Shown: piece by piece, positions 38,737 to 47,595 of the stretch
How positions within the stretch are numbered: the stretch's first letter is position 1
How the letters are laid out: each line of letters begins with the position of its first letter
Source: CAWAWP01 sp963841205
Lineage (GTDB): Bacteria > Chloroflexota > Ktedonobacteria > Ktedonobacterales > JADMIN01
NCBI GenBank assembly: GCA_963841205.1
Contig: CAWJCH010000026.1
Span: forward strand, 79,369 to 143,368
Direction of reading: 5' to 3'
DNA length: 64,000 bases
Notes under the pieces: model-generated
Told to the model about the DNA's origin: nothing
Database searches by the model: none
The model's input: only the letters and a program-made list of their open reading frames with translations
Program-made: the position numbers and the translations under genes

Positions 38737-39006
38737 ATGGCATTGCAGACGGAAGACAAGAAAGAGATCATCGAACAGTATCAGATCCACGACGGCGACA
38801 CCGGGTCGCCTGAGGTGCAGATCGCCATTCTGACGCGGCGCATTCAAGACTTGAACGGGCACCTCGCCGAGAACAAACACGACCACCACTCCCACCTGGG
38901 GCTACTCAAGATGGTCGGCCAGCGCCGCCGCATGTTGAAGTACCTCAACCGCACTGACCCCGAGCGCTACCGCACGCTGATCGCATCCCTCGGACTGCGC
39001 CGATAG
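38737..39006 (+). CDS. rpsO: 30S ribosomal protein S15
   Basis: The 89-residue product matches S15 along its whole length (GDTGSPEVQIAILTRRIQDLNGHL, KHDHHSHLGLLKMVGQRRRMLKYL). It binds 16S rRNA in the central domain and nucleates the platform. It sits directly before pnp, the classic rpsO-pnp order. A strong AAAGGAGGAGG lies about 50 nt before the ATG at 38737 rather than at normal spacing, so initiation may need the leader to fold, as for other autoregulated rpsO leaders. Confidence 0.97.
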   Translation: MALQTEDKKEIIEQYQIHDGDTGSPEVQIAILTRRIQDLNGHLAENKHDHHSHLGLLKMVGQRRRMLKYLNRTDPERYRTLIASLGLRR

Positions 39007-39249
39007 CCGCGCAGCTCGCCCGCATGAGGCACGCGCACGCTAATGATCCCGTCACTGGCCGCTCGGCGGCCAATCGGACGGAGCGTTGCTCCGCCCCACT
39101 TTCCGCGCGGCACTTGCCGCGCAGAGCGTTGCCTATGCCTAACTGACGTAGCACGGGCGCCGGCCAAGGCGAATCTTCGCCTCCCTCCGCGCCCAGCGAA
39201 GCGAGCGGCGCGCCCTCCGCGCGGGGGGCGCGCCGCTGAAGGAACTCTC

Positions 39250-41568
39250 ATGATCCACAAAGTCGAAATGGACGTCGCCGGCAGGACGCTCAGCATCGAG
39301 ACCGGTCGCCTGGCCGAACAGGCCAGCGGCGCGGTGCTCGTCCGCTACGGCGAGACCGTCATCCTGGCCGCCGCCACCGGCAGCACGAGTCCGCGCGAGG
39401 GCATCGACTTCTTCCCCCTCACCGTGGACGTCGAAGAACGCATGTACGCCGCCGGCAAGATCCCCGGCGGCTTCATCAAGCGCGAGGGCCGACCCACCGA
39501 GCATTCGATCCTCGCCAGCCGCCTCGTCGACCGACCGATCCGCCCGCTCTTCCCTAAGGGCTATCGCAACGACGTGCAGGTCGTCATCACCGTCCTCTCC
39601 GTCGATCAGGAGAACGATCCGGACATCCTCGGCCTGATCGGCGCCTCCGCCGCGCTCTCCCTTTCCGACATCCCCTTCGCCGGGCCCGTCGGCGCGGTGC
39701 GCGTGGGGTATCTCGATGGCGCCATCGCGATCAATCCGTTCCAGTCGCAGATGAAGGACAGCGCGCTCGATCTCGCCATCGCCGGCACCGCCGACGCCGT
39801 GGTGATGGTCGAGGCTGGCGCCAAGGAGTTGCCCGAGGCGACGCTGATCGAGGCCGTCAAGCGCGGCCACGACGTGATCCAGCAGATCGTCAAGCTCCAG
39901 CAGGACCTGGTCGCCAAAGCCGGCAAGCCCAAGCGCGCGTTCGTCGCGCCGCAGCCCGACGCCGCGCTCGCCAAGGCCGTTGCCGACTTCGTGCAGCCCC
40001 GGCTCGTGAAGGCCGGCAATTCGGCTTCCAAAGCCGACCGCGACAACGCGATGAGGTCCATTGAAGCTGATCTCATGGCGACGCTGAGCGAGAAGTATCC
40101 CGACCGCGCCAACGAGATCAACGCCTTCTTCGAGAAAGAGACGAAGAAATTCGTCCGCAAGCAGATCCTGGAGAAGGGCATCCGCCCCGACGGGCGCAAG
40201 ACGACCGAGATTCGCCCGATCTGGTGTGAGGCGAGCGTCCTGCCGCGCACGCACGGCTCGGCGATCTTCACCCGCGGCCAGACGCAAGTGCTCAGCATCG
40301 TCACGCTCGGCTCGCCGGGCGACGAGCAGTCCATTGACGGTCTCGGCCTCGATGAGTCGAAGCGCTACATCCACCACTACAACTTCCCCTCGTTCTCCGT
40401 CGGCGAGACGCGCCCCTCGCGCGGCCCTGGTCGCCGCGAGATCGGCCACGGCGCGCTGGCCGAGCGCGCACTGCTGCCGGTGATCCCCGAGAAGAGCGAG
40501 TTCCCCTACACCATCCGCGTCGTCTCCGAGGTGCTCAGCTCCAACGGCTCGACCTCGATGGGCTCGACCTGCGGCAGCACCCTCTCGCTGATGGATGCCG
40601 GCGTTCCGATCAAGGCGCCGGTGGCGGGCGTAGCGATGGGCCTGATCACCGAGGACGGCGAGACGCTGAGCAAGTACGCCATCCTTAGCGACATCCAGGG
40701 CCTCGAAGACGCGATGGGCGACATGGACTTCAAGGTCGCCGGCACCGCCGACGGCATCACCGCGTTGCAGATGGATATCAAGATCAAGGGCCTCACCACC
40801 GAAGTGCTGGCCCAGGCGATGGCCCAGGCACGCGAGGGCCGTATGTTCATCATGGACAAGATGCTCGAGACGCTGCCAGAGCCGCGCGCCGAGCTGTCGG
40901 CCTACGCGCCGCGCATCCAATCCATGCGCATCAACCCGGAGAAGATCGGCGCCGTCATTGGCCCGGGCGGCAAGACCATCCGCCGCATCCAGGACGAGTC
41001 GGGCGCCAAGCTCGACATCGACGACGACGGCACGGTGCACATCTCCTCGACGGACGGCGACGGCATGGCCCGTGCGATGGAGGCCGTGCGCGCACTCACC
41101 GAAGAGGTGGAGGTCGGCAAGATCTACACGGGCACCGTCCGCCGCCTGGTGGACTTCGGCGCCTTCGTCGAGATCCTGCCGGGCAAAGAGGGCCTCGTAC
41201 GCCTCACCCAGCTCGCCGACTACCCCGTCAACCGGCCCGAGGACGTCGTCTCGCCCGGTGACGAGATCACCGTGATGGTGATCGAGGTCGATCCGCAGGG
41301 GCGCATCAACCTCTCGCGCAAGGCAGCCCTCAGTGGCGAGATGCCGTCGCAGGCCGAGCTTGAGGCCGAGCGCGGCCCGCGTGGCGGCGGCTTTGGCGGC
41401 GGTCGCGGCGGACCCCGCCCCGGCGGCTTCGGCGGACCTCCGCGCTCCGGTGGCTTCGGCGGACCTCCGCGCTCCGGCGGCGCTCCCGGCGGCGCTCCCG
41501 GCGGCCAGCGCGGCGGTTTCGGCGGTCCGCAGCGCTCCGGCGGTCGTGGTGGGCGCGACGACTTCTAA
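39250..41568 (+). CDS. pnp: Polyribonucleotide nucleotidyltransferase
   Basis: A 772-residue 3'-to-5' phosphorolytic exoribonuclease and degradosome component. Two RNase PH cores are present (GKIPGGFIKREGRPTEHSIL; then the active-site region FSVGETRPSRGPGRREIGHGALAERAL). They are followed by a KH domain (IGAVIGPGGKTIRRIQDESGAKLDIDDDG) and an S1 domain (GTVRRLVDFGAFVEILPGKEGLV). The C-terminal tail of about 55 residues is GGF/PRSGG-rich, a disordered RNA-binding-like extension. ATG 39250 follows AAGGAAC. The terminator downstream is the target of the integrative element. Confidence 0.97.
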   Translation: MIHKVEMDVAGRTLSIETGRLAEQASGAVLVRYGETVILAAATGSTSPREGIDFFPLTVDVEERMYAAGKIPGGFIKREGRPTEHSILASRLVDRPIRPLFPKGYRNDVQVVITVLSVDQENDPDILGLIGASAALSLSDIPFAGPVGAVRVGYLDGAIAINPFQSQMKDSALDLAIAGTADAVVMVEAGAKELPEATLIEAVKRGHDVIQQIVKLQQDLVAKAGKPKRAFVAPQPDAALAKAVADFVQPRLVKAGNSASKADRDNAMRSIEADLMATLSEKYPDRANEINAFFEKETKKFVRKQILEKGIRPDGRKTTEIRPIWCEASVLPRTHGSAIFTRGQTQVLSIVTLGSPGDEQSIDGLGLDESKRYIHHYNFPSFSVGETRPSRGPGRREIGHGALAERALLPVIPEKSEFPYTIRVVSEVLSSNGSTSMGSTCGSTLSLMDAGVPIKAPVAGVAMGLITEDGETLSKYAILSDIQGLEDAMGDMDFKVAGTADGITALQMDIKIKGLTTEVLAQAMAQAREGRMFIMDKMLETLPEPRAELSAYAPRIQSMRINPEKIGAVIGPGGKTIRRIQDESGAKLDIDDDGTVHISSTDGDGMARAMEAVRALTEEVEVGKIYTGTVRRLVDFGAFVEILPGKEGLVRLTQLADYPVNRPEDVVSPGDEITVMVIEVDPQGRINLSRKAALSGEMPSQAELEAERGPRGGGFGGGRGGPRPGGFGGPPRSGGFGGPPRSGGAPGGAPGGQRGGFGGPQRSGGRGGRDDF

Positions 41569-41586
41569 ACCCGCCGCAACCATGAT

Positions 41587-41623
41587 CAAACGGGCGGGGA
41601 GTGCAGTGCTCCTCGCCCGTTTG
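41587..41623 (+). terminator. Terminator of pnp, used as integration site
   Basis: CAAACGGGCGGGGAG and CTCCTCGCCCGTTTG form a 15-bp stem with one G-T mismatch and a TGCAGTG loop, followed by GTTACT. The 24-bp att core (41596-41619) covers the upper stem and loop. Confidence 0.75.
41596..41619 (+). repeat. attL core (24-bp direct repeat)
   Basis: Begins GGGGAGTGCAGTGCTCC and ends TCGCCCG; identical to 52727-52750. It sits in the pnp terminator, 179 bp from the integrase gene end. Confidence 0.7.
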
Positions 41624-41715
41624 GTTACTCTCAGCGTGTCTAGTCGCGCTCAGTGCCCTTGAATTCAAGCTTCTTCGCACTTCTCCTTGCTTGCAGAATT
41701 TTTCATTACACCATC

Positions 41716-41736
41716 TTGACCCCTAATTTGACCCCT
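41716..41736 (+). promoter_or_regulatory. Left arm-type integrase sites
   Basis: Two copies of TTGACCCCT separated by AAT, in the same orientation. The matching pair at the other end (52606-52626) differs at one base. Confidence 0.55.
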
Positions 41737-41798
41737 ACAGCGATTCCTTTCGCTGCCTACTTCTCCAGAATGCCTCAACGTCGTCCCGTGTTCGCCGC

Positions 41799-42923
41799 TT
41801 AGAGTTTCATGATGTCGTCCATCGTGTCTGCAGCTTGCTGTTGCATATGCGGCAGGACGTGGCCGTAGACCGTCAAGGTGAGCGCGACGCTCGAGTGCCC
41901 TAGCATTTCACTGACTACCTTTATATTGACGCCGCGGGACAGGAGCAACGTTGCGGCCGTGTGGCGTAGATCGTGGAAGCGGATCCTGGGCAGGTGTGCC
42001 TTCTTGAGTCGAGGATAGGGCCACCTTCTCTGGAAAGTTTTCGGGTCGTACAACAGCCCAATCGGATTGGCGAAGACGAGTCCGAGATCGGTCCAAGCGT
42101 CCTTCAGCCTCTCTCGTTCCTCGTCCTGTCGCTCCCGATGGTGACGTAGCGCTGCAAGCGCAGTCTTCGACAGTCCAATGCGACGCCGGCTGTGAACCGT
42201 TTTTGCCTCCTCAATGACGGGTTCCTCCCCCTTATAGCGTTGTACAGTGGCGTGCACCTGAATAGCAGCCTTGTCAATATCGACGTCTTGCCAGCGCAAC
42301 GCCAGCAACTCCCCCACGCGCATGCCGGTTGCTAGTGCGACGACCGCCAGAGCCCCAAGTCGATCTCCCGACAATGATTGGAGGAATGTGCGGACCTGTT
42401 CCTCTGAATAGACTGCCATCTCTCTCCTCCGCGCTCGCGGAGGATCGACCAACTCGACTATGTTGCGATGAACCAAGTCCAGGCGCAATGCATCCGTGAG
42501 GGCGGCATGCAGCACCATATGGCAGTAGGCGACATTCTTCGACGACATCCCCTGAGCCAACTGTTTTGCATAGAAGCTGCTCACATGCTGGGCCGTCAAC
42601 TTGGCGAGTACGATCCTGCCCAGACCGGGGATGAGGTGTAGACGCACCTGACGTTCGTAGCGCGCCGCAGAACTACGCCTGATTCTATGCTGTTTCGCCT
42701 CCATCCAAGTGCTGAGATACTGCCCGGTGGTCTGCCGCTCGCCAAGGGCGAGGAGCCCCTGATCGCGATCTCGAAGGACCTTCGTGAGGGACCGCGCGAC
42801 CTCTTGCCGAGTCTCGCCGTAGAGGCTCTTGCGCTTGCCGTCGGCCAGCACCATGCGCGCTTCCCACCGACCGTCTGGTCGCTGCCGGATGGATCCCTCA
42901 CCTTTTCCACGTCGTCCGGCCAT
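41799..42923 (-). CDS. int: Tyrosine recombinase (integrase)
   Basis: A 374-residue phage-type integrase. An N-terminal AP2-like arm-binding domain (GKGEGSIRQRPDGRWEARMVLADGKRKSLYG) and a SAM-like core-binding domain precede the catalytic domain. The first catalytic Arg is in ATGMRVGELLALRW, the HxxR box is HDLRHTAATLLLSRG, the second His region is LGHSSVALT and the nucleophilic Tyr is in LTVYGHV. The gene is complete and unbroken. It lies next to attL and 26 bp downstream of the excisionase gene, the standard order for integrative elements. Confidence 0.93.
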   Translation of the reverse strand: MAGRRGKGEGSIRQRPDGRWEARMVLADGKRKSLYGETRQEVARSLTKVLRDRDQGLLALGERQTTGQYLSTWMEAKQHRIRRSSAARYERQVRLHLIPGLGRIVLAKLTAQHVSSFYAKQLAQGMSSKNVAYCHMVLHAALTDALRLDLVHRNIVELVDPPRARRREMAVYSEEQVRTFLQSLSGDRLGALAVVALATGMRVGELLALRWQDVDIDKAAIQVHATVQRYKGEEPVIEEAKTVHSRRRIGLSKTALAALRHHRERQDEERERLKDAWTDLGLVFANPIGLLYDPKTFQRRWPYPRLKKAHLPRIRFHDLRHTAATLLLSRGVNIKVVSEMLGHSSVALTLTVYGHVLPHMQQQAADTMDDIMKL

Positions 42924-42949
42924 GTTTCACCCTACCCTTCGCAGGGACG

Positions 42950-43197
42950 TTAGCCGCTCGACGTACTCTCGACGTACTCATGTAGCGCCGTAACCGGTAT
43001 ACGCCTCAGCCCGCCGACTTTCACGCTGACGATTTGCTCGTCCTTCAAGAGGGCAAAGATGCGAGTACGACTCAGGCTCAACGCCCTTGCAGCCTCCTCG
43101 ACGCTCAGCAAGAACTTGAGCTTTGCTGGCTCGTTCGCTCGTATGCAATCGTGGGATGCCCGTCATGTACGTCCACTGTCTTTTCCTTTCGAGTCAT
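42950..43197 (-). CDS. xis: Excisionase-like HTH protein (Xis), frameshifted
   Basis: The ATG at 43197 overlaps the stop of rep (ATGA), giving MTRKEKTVDVHDGHP and then a break. One additional base near 43115 (AAGTTC) leads into FLLSVEEAARALSLSRTRIFALLKDEQIVSVKVGGLRRIPVTALHEYVES. This is a MerR-like excisionase-family helix-turn-helix with the usual wing. Such proteins bend DNA and bias integrase toward excision. The frameshift could be programmed, real or a sequencing error. Position between rep and int fits the role. Confidence 0.7.
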
Positions 43198-44348
43198 GCG
43201 GCGGCACCAACGACGACGCCGAGGCGTAGCCACTTGCCGTCGCGAATGTCCTGGAAGGTCAGCCCCTTCTCGTTGAGATACGCCCCCATCCAGTCGTGGA
43301 ACCACGTCAGGAACTCCGCCCCGCTGTCCGTCTCGGGCAGCTCATTGGCGAGGTAGGCCGCAGCGGAGGAGGCGCAGCCCGCGATCATCTGGCACAGCAG
43401 CCGGACATCGCCCTGACGCTTGCGCTCGCGCACGGCGGGCTCGGCCTCTCCGTAGAAATCGGCCTGCTGAATGGCGAGCCAGAACGGGGAGGATTCCCAC
43501 CTGCCCCGGTTGGTGTCGGGCGTGGGCGTGGTGTGGCGCAGCCACTGCGCGGAGGAATAGGCCCAGAGCGCCGGGAGCTTGTCGAGCAGGTCGTAGGGGT
43601 CCTCGATCTCCATCTCGTGCAGGCATTCCCGCTTGTAGCGGAACTCCACACGGGTGATGCGCGATTCACCGTCCCAGCCGTGGCGCTCCCACACGGCCCG
43701 CATCCAGTCCTTGCGCGACTTGGTGATCTCCTTGGTCTTGTCGTAGATGCAGCATGAGTGCGCAGCACCCTTGGAAAATTCGTACCCCGTGCAGCGCCGG
43801 CCCTCCAAGTTCATCTCGAAGCCGGGCGCCCCGGGAGCGTCTTCATCCTGTTCCGGCTCCTCAACATGCGTCCGTCGTTTGTGCCCGCGCGTGATGAAAG
43901 CGGGTGCGTCGCCGAGGCTGAGCTCCCAGCCCGCGACGTCGGCGCAGAGATGGACCTCGCTCACCTGGAGGCGGAGGCCCTGCGCGCCGAAGAAGCTGAC
44001 GACGAAGGCGTAGAGGTTGGCGAGTGCCACATCTGGGCCGTGCTCCCAGAGGAAGGCGGAAGAGAGGCGGGCCTTGCCGGCGATGTGGTTGTGCTTGCCC
44101 GTCCCGACGTCCAGGTGGAGCGAGGGGCAATGGAGGATCCACCGCCATTGCCGCTGGGAACCGTGCGGCTTGATGTAGAGCGTCTCGCCGCAGAACGTCC
44201 ACCGCGTGGGCTCGTCGTCTTCCGCCTCTTGCGCCATGTGCTTGAGCGCATCGAGCTCCTCGACGAGCGGCTCCGAGAAGTCGGTGAGGATGATGTTGAG
44301 GAGCCAGGTGTCGATGTTCGCGCCAACGATCACGGGATGCGATGACAT
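43194..44348 (-). CDS. Replication initiation factor-like protein
   Basis: A 384-residue protein resembling Rep_trans-type initiators of plasmids and integrative elements. LRLQVSEVHLCADVAGWEL matches the acidic beta-strand region, and CCIYDKTKEITKSRKDWMRAVWERHGWDGESRITRVEFRYKRECL matches the Y-x-K and RVEFR region near the nicking tyrosine. It probably starts rolling-circle replication of the excised circle. AAGGAGATGCCCT precedes ATG 44348. It overlaps xis by 4 bp and is transcribed toward int, so the three genes form one operon. Confidence 0.7.
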   Translation of the reverse strand: MSSHPVIVGANIDTWLLNIILTDFSEPLVEELDALKHMAQEAEDDEPTRWTFCGETLYIKPHGSQRQWRWILHCPSLHLDVGTGKHNHIAGKARLSSAFLWEHGPDVALANLYAFVVSFFGAQGLRLQVSEVHLCADVAGWELSLGDAPAFITRGHKRRTHVEEPEQDEDAPGAPGFEMNLEGRRCTGYEFSKGAAHSCCIYDKTKEITKSRKDWMRAVWERHGWDGESRITRVEFRYKRECLHEMEIEDPYDLLDKLPALWAYSSAQWLRHTTPTPDTNRGRWESSPFWLAIQQADFYGEAEPAVRERKRQGDVRLLCQMIAGCASSAAAYLANELPETDSGAEFLTWFHDWMGAYLNEKGLTFQDIRDGKWLRLGVVVGAAA

Positions 44349-44512
44349 AGGGCATCTCCTTGGAACATGCACGGCGAGCCGGAAGCTGCCACGGCCAAGC
44401 GAGGTCAATCCTGACGTGGCTTGACAGGTATGTGCGGTATAGTGGCCTGACGGCCGAACGGCGTCGCGGATGGTGCGACGGCGCACGGCTCACCTTGAGG
44501 GAGGACAGCGAC

Positions 44513-45082
44513 ATGGCGGACTTGGAGAGCGCGAGCGACGGCGAGGTCCGACGAGGCAAGGAGACGCGTGACGATGGGCACGTCCCCCGGCAAACAGCGT
44601 CGGAACCCCGCGTGGGTCGCCCGTCCGCGCCGACCGTCTACGGCTTCTCGCGCGCCACGGGTCCGCTGCTGGAATGGCGGGATGTCGAGGCTCGGCTGCG
44701 CGACGCCCACACCTACTGGTTGGCGACCACACGCCCGGACGGTCGCCCGCATACCACCCCACTGTGGGGCGTGTGGGTCGACGGCGCGCTCTACGTCAGC
44801 GGCTTCCCCGCTGCCACATGGGCACGAAACCTTGCGGCGAACCCCGCATGCTCCGCGCACCTGGAAAGCGGCGAGGAAGTGGTCATCCTCGAAGGGACGG
44901 CCGAGGACTTCGTGACGGACGCGGAGACCGGCCAGCGCATCGTCGCGGCCTGGGATGTGAAGTACGGCCGATTGCACCCCGAACCGGCAACTGACGGGAT
45001 CATCCGTCTCTGCCCCAGCACAGCCCGCGCTTGGACCGACCCCAAAGCGATGTCGGACGCGACCCGCTGGGACTGGACCTGA
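44513..45082 (+). CDS. Pyridoxamine 5'-phosphate oxidase-family (flavin-binding split-barrel) protein
   Basis: 189 residues. After a charged leader of about 45 residues comes the split barrel: AHTYWLATTRPDGRPHTTPLWGVWVDGALYVSG, then ARNLAANPACSAHLESGEEVVILEGTAED and an end with RAWTDPK and ATRWDW. Family members bind FMN or F420 and reduce varied substrates or act in stress response; the W-rich C-terminus is typical. ATG 44513 follows GAGGGAGGACAGCG. It diverges from rep and appears to be element cargo. Confidence 0.82.
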   Translation: MADLESASDGEVRRGKETRDDGHVPRQTASEPRVGRPSAPTVYGFSRATGPLLEWRDVEARLRDAHTYWLATTRPDGRPHTTPLWGVWVDGALYVSGFPAATWARNLAANPACSAHLESGEEVVILEGTAEDFVTDAETGQRIVAAWDVKYGRLHPEPATDGIIRLCPSTARAWTDPKAMSDATRWDWT

Positions 45083-45154
45083 ACACACGACTTCTATGAG
45101 GGGTGGCGGGTATATCAAACTGCGGGTGTCTGATAGTGGGGCCGCACCCGCAGA

Positions 45155-45190
45155 GCCGCCGCGCGGCGTCAGTGCCGCGCGGCGGCGATT
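45155..45190 (+). terminator. Terminator after the PPOX gene
   Basis: GCCGCCGCGCGGC (45155-45167) pairs perfectly with GCCGCGCGGCGGC (45174-45186) and is followed by GATTTTA. Confidence 0.65.
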
Positions 45191-45209
45191 TTAGGGATAC
45201 CTCCGGCGA

Positions 45210-45252
45210 CCAGGGGCTCCGCCCCTGGACCCCGCCAGGGACGCGTCCCTGG
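45210..45252. repeat. Two adjacent GC-rich palindromes
   Basis: CCAGGGGCTCCGCCCCTGG (45210-45228) and CCAGGGACGCGTCCCTGG (45235-45252) are each near-perfect palindromes, joined by ACCCCG. This kind of repeat is common in intergenic DNA of many GC-rich bacteria. The stretch 45253-45893 contains only a doubtful broken ORF. Confidence 0.6.
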
Positions 45253-45893
45253 ACCCTTCCTTGGTTCCAGAGGGAGAGGGGGAAGGAACCATGCATTGCG
45301 ATGGCGTTCCCTTCCCCTCTCTCTCTGGACTCTCTCACCCCATCCCTCCGCGCTAGGCTGGGGAGCCTGCGGCGCTGCGCCTGGCGGCTAGGGTGAGCGG
45401 CCTCCGTGCTGTCGAGCGCGAGCACCCAGGCCAATCGTGACACTCATGTGAGCGTTTCCCCCTTGTGCGCTGCATCGCGGTATGGCATGGTGTGGGTGTC
45501 CCTCCTCTGGAGGGAGAAGGGCGACCGTTCAGAGGTGCAGAAAGGAGCAGCGGCGATACGTGACGTACTATCCCATTGCTGATTCCTTTGCTGCCCATAC
45601 GCCTGCTCGGCATGGTGTTTCAAGTGGAGTAGGCGCGCCCGCACGGGCGGGCATGCAGATTCCTTCGAGGCTCGCGAAGACGGCGAGATCCACCCACGAG
45701 CCGCGCATGTTCACGAACCCTTTGCGGTCCGCGCGCGGGACACTAAGGAGAGGGCGAGACTGCTTCTGAGCGAGACGAAGGAGTCGATCGAGTCGGAGCA
45801 TGCACTGGCCAGCGCGAAGGGTGAGAAAGGACCCGCGACCCCACCGAGAGGCCGCGCACCCCGACGAATCGACGAATGGATGCATAGGCATGA

Positions 45894-45917
45894 GGGCCAC
45901 CGTCCGGACGGTGGCCC
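45894..45917. terminator. Perfect 24-bp palindrome, probable bidirectional terminator
   Basis: GGGCCACCGTCC and its exact complement form a 12-bp stem without a loop-sized gap. It is flanked by GA and TTCA and lies between the doubtful plus-strand ORF and the end of the convergent minus-strand membrane gene. Confidence 0.5.
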
Positions 45918-45946
45918 TTCACTGTGCGCGCGCTCGTGCCAGCACT

Positions 45947-47010
45947 TCACCCAGCAGCGTGCTGCTCAGTGCCACTCCGCGGAGTGGACCCTGCCTCCGG
46001 TTTGTCGCGCCCGTGCGGCGTGAAGGCGGCGCGCATCGCGCGCTGGAGCCGCGTGTACTCGTCCGCACTCATGCGGCGACCCATGCCGGCGCGCGCACTC
46101 GACATCGCCACCACGCTCAGGATCTGCGGGCGGCCGAGCCCCAAAGGGACCAGCATCGCCTCCGCCTCCTGGACCAGCGCCGTGCGCTGGCGGCGAGGTA
46201 CTCGTGGCGCGCAACCCGTCGAGCACGGCGGTGTCATGCCCGGCACGCTTGACGCTAAGGAAGGCGGCATCCAGGGCCGACATGCTGCCACTCGTCGCGG
46301 CCTCCATGAGGGCGATGCGTTCGGCCGTCTCGGGCGAGCCGAGGGCGGCGGCGACCGCGCCGAGCGGGATGCCGTCGCGCATCATCGCCTCGATCTGCGC
46401 TTCCTTCTGCAGCCGCCACCGTTCCAGGGCTTGCTGCTCCAGGGCCCGTTGCGTGGCGAGGACGACCTCTTTCGCCGACTTGGGCCGCTCGCCGAAGATG
46501 CCCGCCAGGAACAGCACGGCGGTGTAGGCCAGCGCGTGCAGCCCGAAGTAGAGCCAGTTCCAGGGCTGCGGCAGGTCATCCAGCGGGAACGTGGCCGACG
46601 TGCCCGACGAGGTGTGCCAGGCCAGGGCCAGGAAGTAGAGCACGCTGACGAAGTTGATCAGCGACGAGACGCCCAGCACGAACCAGCCCCGCTTGATCAG
46701 CTTCTCCGCGCCGATCTCCACCTTGATGCTGGCATCCAGCGCCATCAGGTCGTGCAGCTGGAAGATGGTCGAGATCTCGAAGAGGGCGAAGGCGACCGTG
46801 GAGCAGACCGCCGAGAAGAGCAGGTAGCCGAAGCAGGAACGAGTTGCCGAGCACCAACCGCCCCGCCGAGTTGTAGAGCAGCTGCGCCACCATCGTGTTG
46901 GCGACCAGCGCCAGGACGACGACCTGGACGCCGCGACTGCGCAGGAAGTAGACGAGCCGATCCACCCGACCAACCCGCGCGGAATGGGTCACCTGGGCGT
47001 GTTGCGTCAT
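45947..47010 (-). CDS. Membrane protein of unknown function, two frameshifts (element cargo)
   Basis: Piecing three frames together gives a coherent protein: MTQHAQVTHSARVGRVDRLVYFLRS, helix VQVVVLALVANTMVAQLL, then helices LLFSAVCSTVAFALFEIS, WFVLGVSSLINFVSVLYFLALAW and LYFGLHALAYTAVLFLAGIFG. After these comes a long charged helix (ATQRALEQQALERWRLQKEAQIEAMMRDG) and a C-terminal part with ALVQEAEAMLVPLGLGRPQIL and RRMSADEYTRLQRAMRAAF. The breaks lie near 46830 and 46200. Architecture: four-helix membrane domain plus cytoplasmic coiled coil. Family not recognised. The start is ATG 47010; ATG 47037 is possible. Confidence 0.5.
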
Positions 47011-47051
47011 GCACGATCTCGCTTTCTCTTGAGACATGGAGATGGGGCACG

Positions 47052-47450
47052 TCACCACATGCGGTGGAATGCCCTATCGCAGTCGAAGCGACGCCGGTTA
47101 GGCCGGTGCGCTGCGCTGGCGTTGCGGCAGTCAGGGTGCGCAGGCCCTTCTGGATCACCTGCCCGTTGAAGCGGACGGCCCCGCCGGTGGCGTTGAGGAA
47201 GGCGCCGCCCTTCGAGCCAGCAGAGGCGCGCATGCTGCGGACCTCCAGCTGCACCTGCTGGCGGCTCACCTGGCGGAGCTCGTCGTCGGCCAGGGCGGCC
47301 TCGCCCAGGAAGTCCACCCAGTAGAGGTCGCCGCCAGAGGCCTCGGGCCCCAGGTCGAGGACCTTGAGCCGCGTCTTCTGCAGCGTGCCGCCCTTCTTGC
47401 GTGGAGATCGTCGTCGTCGTGCCGGTCAGAATCTGTCCCGCGAGCAACAT
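47052..47450 (-). CDS. Small hypothetical protein, frameshifted (element cargo)
   Basis: AGGAGAAGCAACC precedes ATG 47450. The product starts MLLAGQILTGTTTTIST. After a one-base break near 47400 it continues KKGGTLQKTRLKVLDLGPEASGGDLYWVDFLGEAALADDELRQVSRQQVQLEVRSMRAS and SKGGAFLNATGGAVRFNGQVIQKGLRTL. It looks like a compact beta-rich protein. The true 3' end is uncertain because the good frame runs past the expected end into the next gene. It is probably in an operon with the membrane protein downstream. No family recognised. Confidence 0.45.
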   Translation of the reverse strand: MLLAGQILTGTTTTISTQEGRHAAEDAAQGPRPGARGLWRRPLLGGLPGRGRPGRRRAPPGEPPAGAAGGPQHARLCWLEGRRLPQRHRRGRPLQRAGDPEGPAHPDCRNASAAHRPNRRRFDCDRAFHRMW

Positions 47451-47595
47451 GGTTGCTTCTCCTGTTCGTCTGTGGCGAATGCTGCCAGTCAGCCAATGCA
47501 ACTGGCCGAAGGCAAAAAGAAAGAGCAGCCGGCGACATACGCCAGGTGCCCGTGTGCGGTCGTGATGAGGCGGCGATTCGCCGCTCCTCAGTCGG

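Noticed and set aside
39139..41589. 816-codon minus-strand open frame opposite pnp
   Set aside because: Antisense shadow caused by the high GC at third positions of pnp; repetitive L/H/G/D composition.
44421..44443. TTGACA followed by TATAGT upstream of the PPOX gene
   Set aside because: The spacing is 11 bp, too short for a normal sigma-70 promoter.
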